64,000 bases of DNA, taken from contig NZ_FNSC01000001.1 in NCBI RefSeq assembly GCF_900105355.1, forward strand, positions 3,038,001 to 3,102,000. Reading direction: 5' to 3'. Numbering within the stretch: the stretch's first letter is position 1; each line of letters starts with the position of its first letter. This document shows, in pieces, positions 62,787 through 64,000 of this stretch. The notes under the pieces are model-generated. The model ran no database searches. It saw only the letters and a program-made list of their open reading frames with translations, and had not been told where the DNA came from. The translations under genes were made by a program, and so were the position numbers. The stretch comes from Pseudomonas anguilliseptica. Lineage in GTDB: Bacteria > Pseudomonadota > Gammaproteobacteria > Pseudomonadales > Pseudomonadaceae.

Positions 62787-64000
62787 TCAGCTGGCACCGG
62801 CGGTTTCCTGCGTACTTGCCTGGGGCGCGGGCAGGGACGACAGCAGGGCCATAATCAGCGCCGCCAGGTACGGCAGCGACTGCACCAGTAGCATGGCCAC
62901 CCAGAACTTCACATCGGCGCTGGGCAGGCCCTGGACGACGCTGATACCGATGGCCGAACCCCACAGAAGCAGCATGATGAACACTTCTTCGCGGGCCTCG
63001 GCCAAGGCCACCAGGATGCCGTGGTTGCTGGCCATCTTCGGTGTGCGGAAGAACGGGATGGTCTTGGTAAAGGTGCCGTAGAGCACTGCCTTGGCAATCG
63101 TGTGCGACAGCGCCAGCCCCGCCAGTGCAGCCTGGAACGAGCGCATCAGGTCGACGCCCATGGCCTTGCGGTAGAGGAACAGGATCTTGCCCAGCTTGAA
63201 GAAGAACAGCGCCAGGGGCGGGATGGCGAAGATCATCAGCGGCGGGTCGACCCGCTGCGGCACGATGATCATCGCCGCCGACCAGAGCAGTGCACTGACG
63301 GCGAAGAAGATATTCAGGCCATCGGCAATCCAGGGCAGCCAACCGGCGACGAAGTGATAACGCTGGCCGGTCTTGAGTTCGGAGTCCTTGCCGAGGAACA
63401 GGCTGCGTGCATGGCCTTTCATGATCTGAATGGCGCCGTAGGCCCAGCGGAAGCGCTGCTTCTTGTAGTCGATAAAAGTGTCCGGCATCAGCCCCTTGCC
63501 GAAGCTTTCGTGGGCGTAGGCGGCGCTATAGCCTTTCTCGAATACGCGCAGGCCCAGTTCGGCGTCTTCGCAGATGGTCCAGTCGGCCCACTTCAGTTCA
63601 TCCATCACGGTGCGGCGGATCATGGTCATGGTGCCGTGCTGGATGATCGCGTCGCGGTCGTTACGGGTGACCATGCCGATATGGAAGAAGCCCTTGTATT
63701 CGGCGTAGCAGAGCTTCTTGAAGATGTTTTCGTTGCCGTCGCGGTAATCCTGCGGCGATTGCACCACGGCGATTTTCGGGTCGCTGAAGTGCGGCACCAT
63801 GTACTTAAGCCAGTTCTTGTCGACGCAGTAGTCGGCGTCGATTACCGCTACCACTTCGGCTTCTGGCGCGGTGTGCGGCAGGATGTAGTTCAGCGCGCCG
63901 CCCTTGAAGCCGGCAATCGGCGAAACGTGGAAGAAGCGGAAGCGTGGGCCGAGAACCTTGCAGTAGGCTTCTACCGGCTCCCACACGGCCGGGTCCTTGG
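62787..64000 (-). CDS. ndvB: Family 2 glucosyltransferase NdvB, 3' part
   Basis: The frame runs to the window edge, so only about 404 C-terminal residues are seen. GT2 domain motifs: VIDADYCVDKNWL (DxD), WTICEDAELGLRVFEKGY (catalytic ED), KKQRFRWAYGAIQI (QxxRW). Five or so membrane helices follow (LNIFFAVSALLWSAAMIIV, PPLALFFFKLGKILFLY, VLYGTFTKTIPFF and two more). Next to dapE this matches P. aeruginosa ndvB, which makes cyclic beta-glucans linked to biofilm tolerance; inner membrane. A generic cellulose-synthase-like enzyme is the alternative. Confidence 0.85.
   Translation of the reverse strand, partial: KDPAVWEPVEAYCKVLGPRFRFFHVSPIAGFKGGALNYILPHTAPEAEVVAVIDADYCVDKNWLKYMVPHFSDPKIAVVQSPQDYRDGNENIFKKLCYAEYKGFFHIGMVTRNDRDAIIQHGTMTMIRRTVMDELKWADWTICEDAELGLRVFEKGYSAAYAHESFGKGLMPDTFIDYKKQRFRWAYGAIQIMKGHARSLFLGKDSELKTGQRYHFVAGWLPWIADGLNIFFAVSALLWSAAMIIVPQRVDPPLMIFAIPPLALFFFKLGKILFLYRKAMGVDLMRSFQAALAGLALSHTIAKAVLYGTFTKTIPFFRTPKMASNHGILVALAEAREEVFIMLLLWGSAIGISVVQGLPSADVKFWVAMLLVQSLPYLAALIMALLSSLPAPQASTQETAGAS

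Noticed and set aside
1..64000. CRISPR array, prophage or toxin-antitoxin module
   Set aside because: No regularly spaced direct repeats, phage structural genes or paired small toxin/antitoxin frames were seen; repeated sequences are tRNA, REP-like and IS only.

Overview
The window is chromosomal DNA from a Pseudomonas-type gammaproteobacterium. GC and coding density are high. Several blocks match what I recall of Pseudomonas gene order: lysC-csrA-tRNA-Ser-tRNA-Arg; amrZ beside phnCDEFGHIJKLMNP; a hydrolase-MaoC pair beside fadD2-fadD1; and rlmA-dapE-ndvB. Pseudomonas REP-type palindromes are also present. Species cannot be fixed by reading alone.

Layout. 1-2018: 5'-truncated lysC, csrA/rsmA, tRNA-Ser(GCT) and two identical tRNA-Arg(ACG). 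2092-4375: a small secreted protein and the Mg2+ channel gene mgtE. 4550-7751: oadGAB, a sodium-pumping oxaloacetate decarboxylase. 7919-8236: amrZ, convergent with oadB. 8513-19349: a PhoB-box candidate and the whole carbon-phosphorus lyase operon phnCDEFGHIJKLMNP. 19427-22847: an IutA-like TonB receptor cut by an IS630-type element. 22983-30782: methyltransferase, cupin, GST, an RND efflux permease/adaptor pair with its TetR repressor, and an orphan periplasmic binding protein. 30937-40794: a copper/silver resistance block (CusC, CusB with a fused CusF-like domain, CusA, a P1B ATPase and small His/Met-rich proteins). 40933-44368: divergent metR/metE. 44569-48392: two hydrolases, a thioesterase and a GlxA-type regulator. 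48476-52141: an ABC-2 exporter with an HlyD-like lipoprotein and a TetR regulator. 52263-54356: DUF1993, MaoC and a lipase-like hydrolase. 54429-56353: a second binding-protein gene split by an IS5-family element with a clean CAAA duplication. 56539-60298: fadD2 and fadD1. 60362-64000: a small conserved protein, rlmA, dapE and the 3' part of ndvB.

The most striking property is the number of broken genes. phnC, phnK, phnM, the 44.6 kb hydrolase, the 45.6 kb thioesterase, the 51.5 kb tetR, fadD2 and a small membrane protein at 40.4 kb each carry one frame lesion. cusA carries an in-frame amber codon, and two genes are cut by insertion sequences. Several indels change a short homopolymer by one base, which is typical of uncorrected sequencing error. 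Others (an 8-bp tandem duplication, an apparent 11-base loss, the amber codon, the IS insertions) look like real mutations. Both readings should be kept open.

I found no CRISPR array, prophage, toxin-antitoxin pair or clearly new multi-gene system. The best leads are structural: an in-frame REP palindrome inside phnN, the fully reconstructable IS5 insertion, two families of short palindromic repeats, the SilB-like CusB-CusF fusion, a nested double operator in front of the efflux repressor, and a terminator hairpin inside the phn operon.
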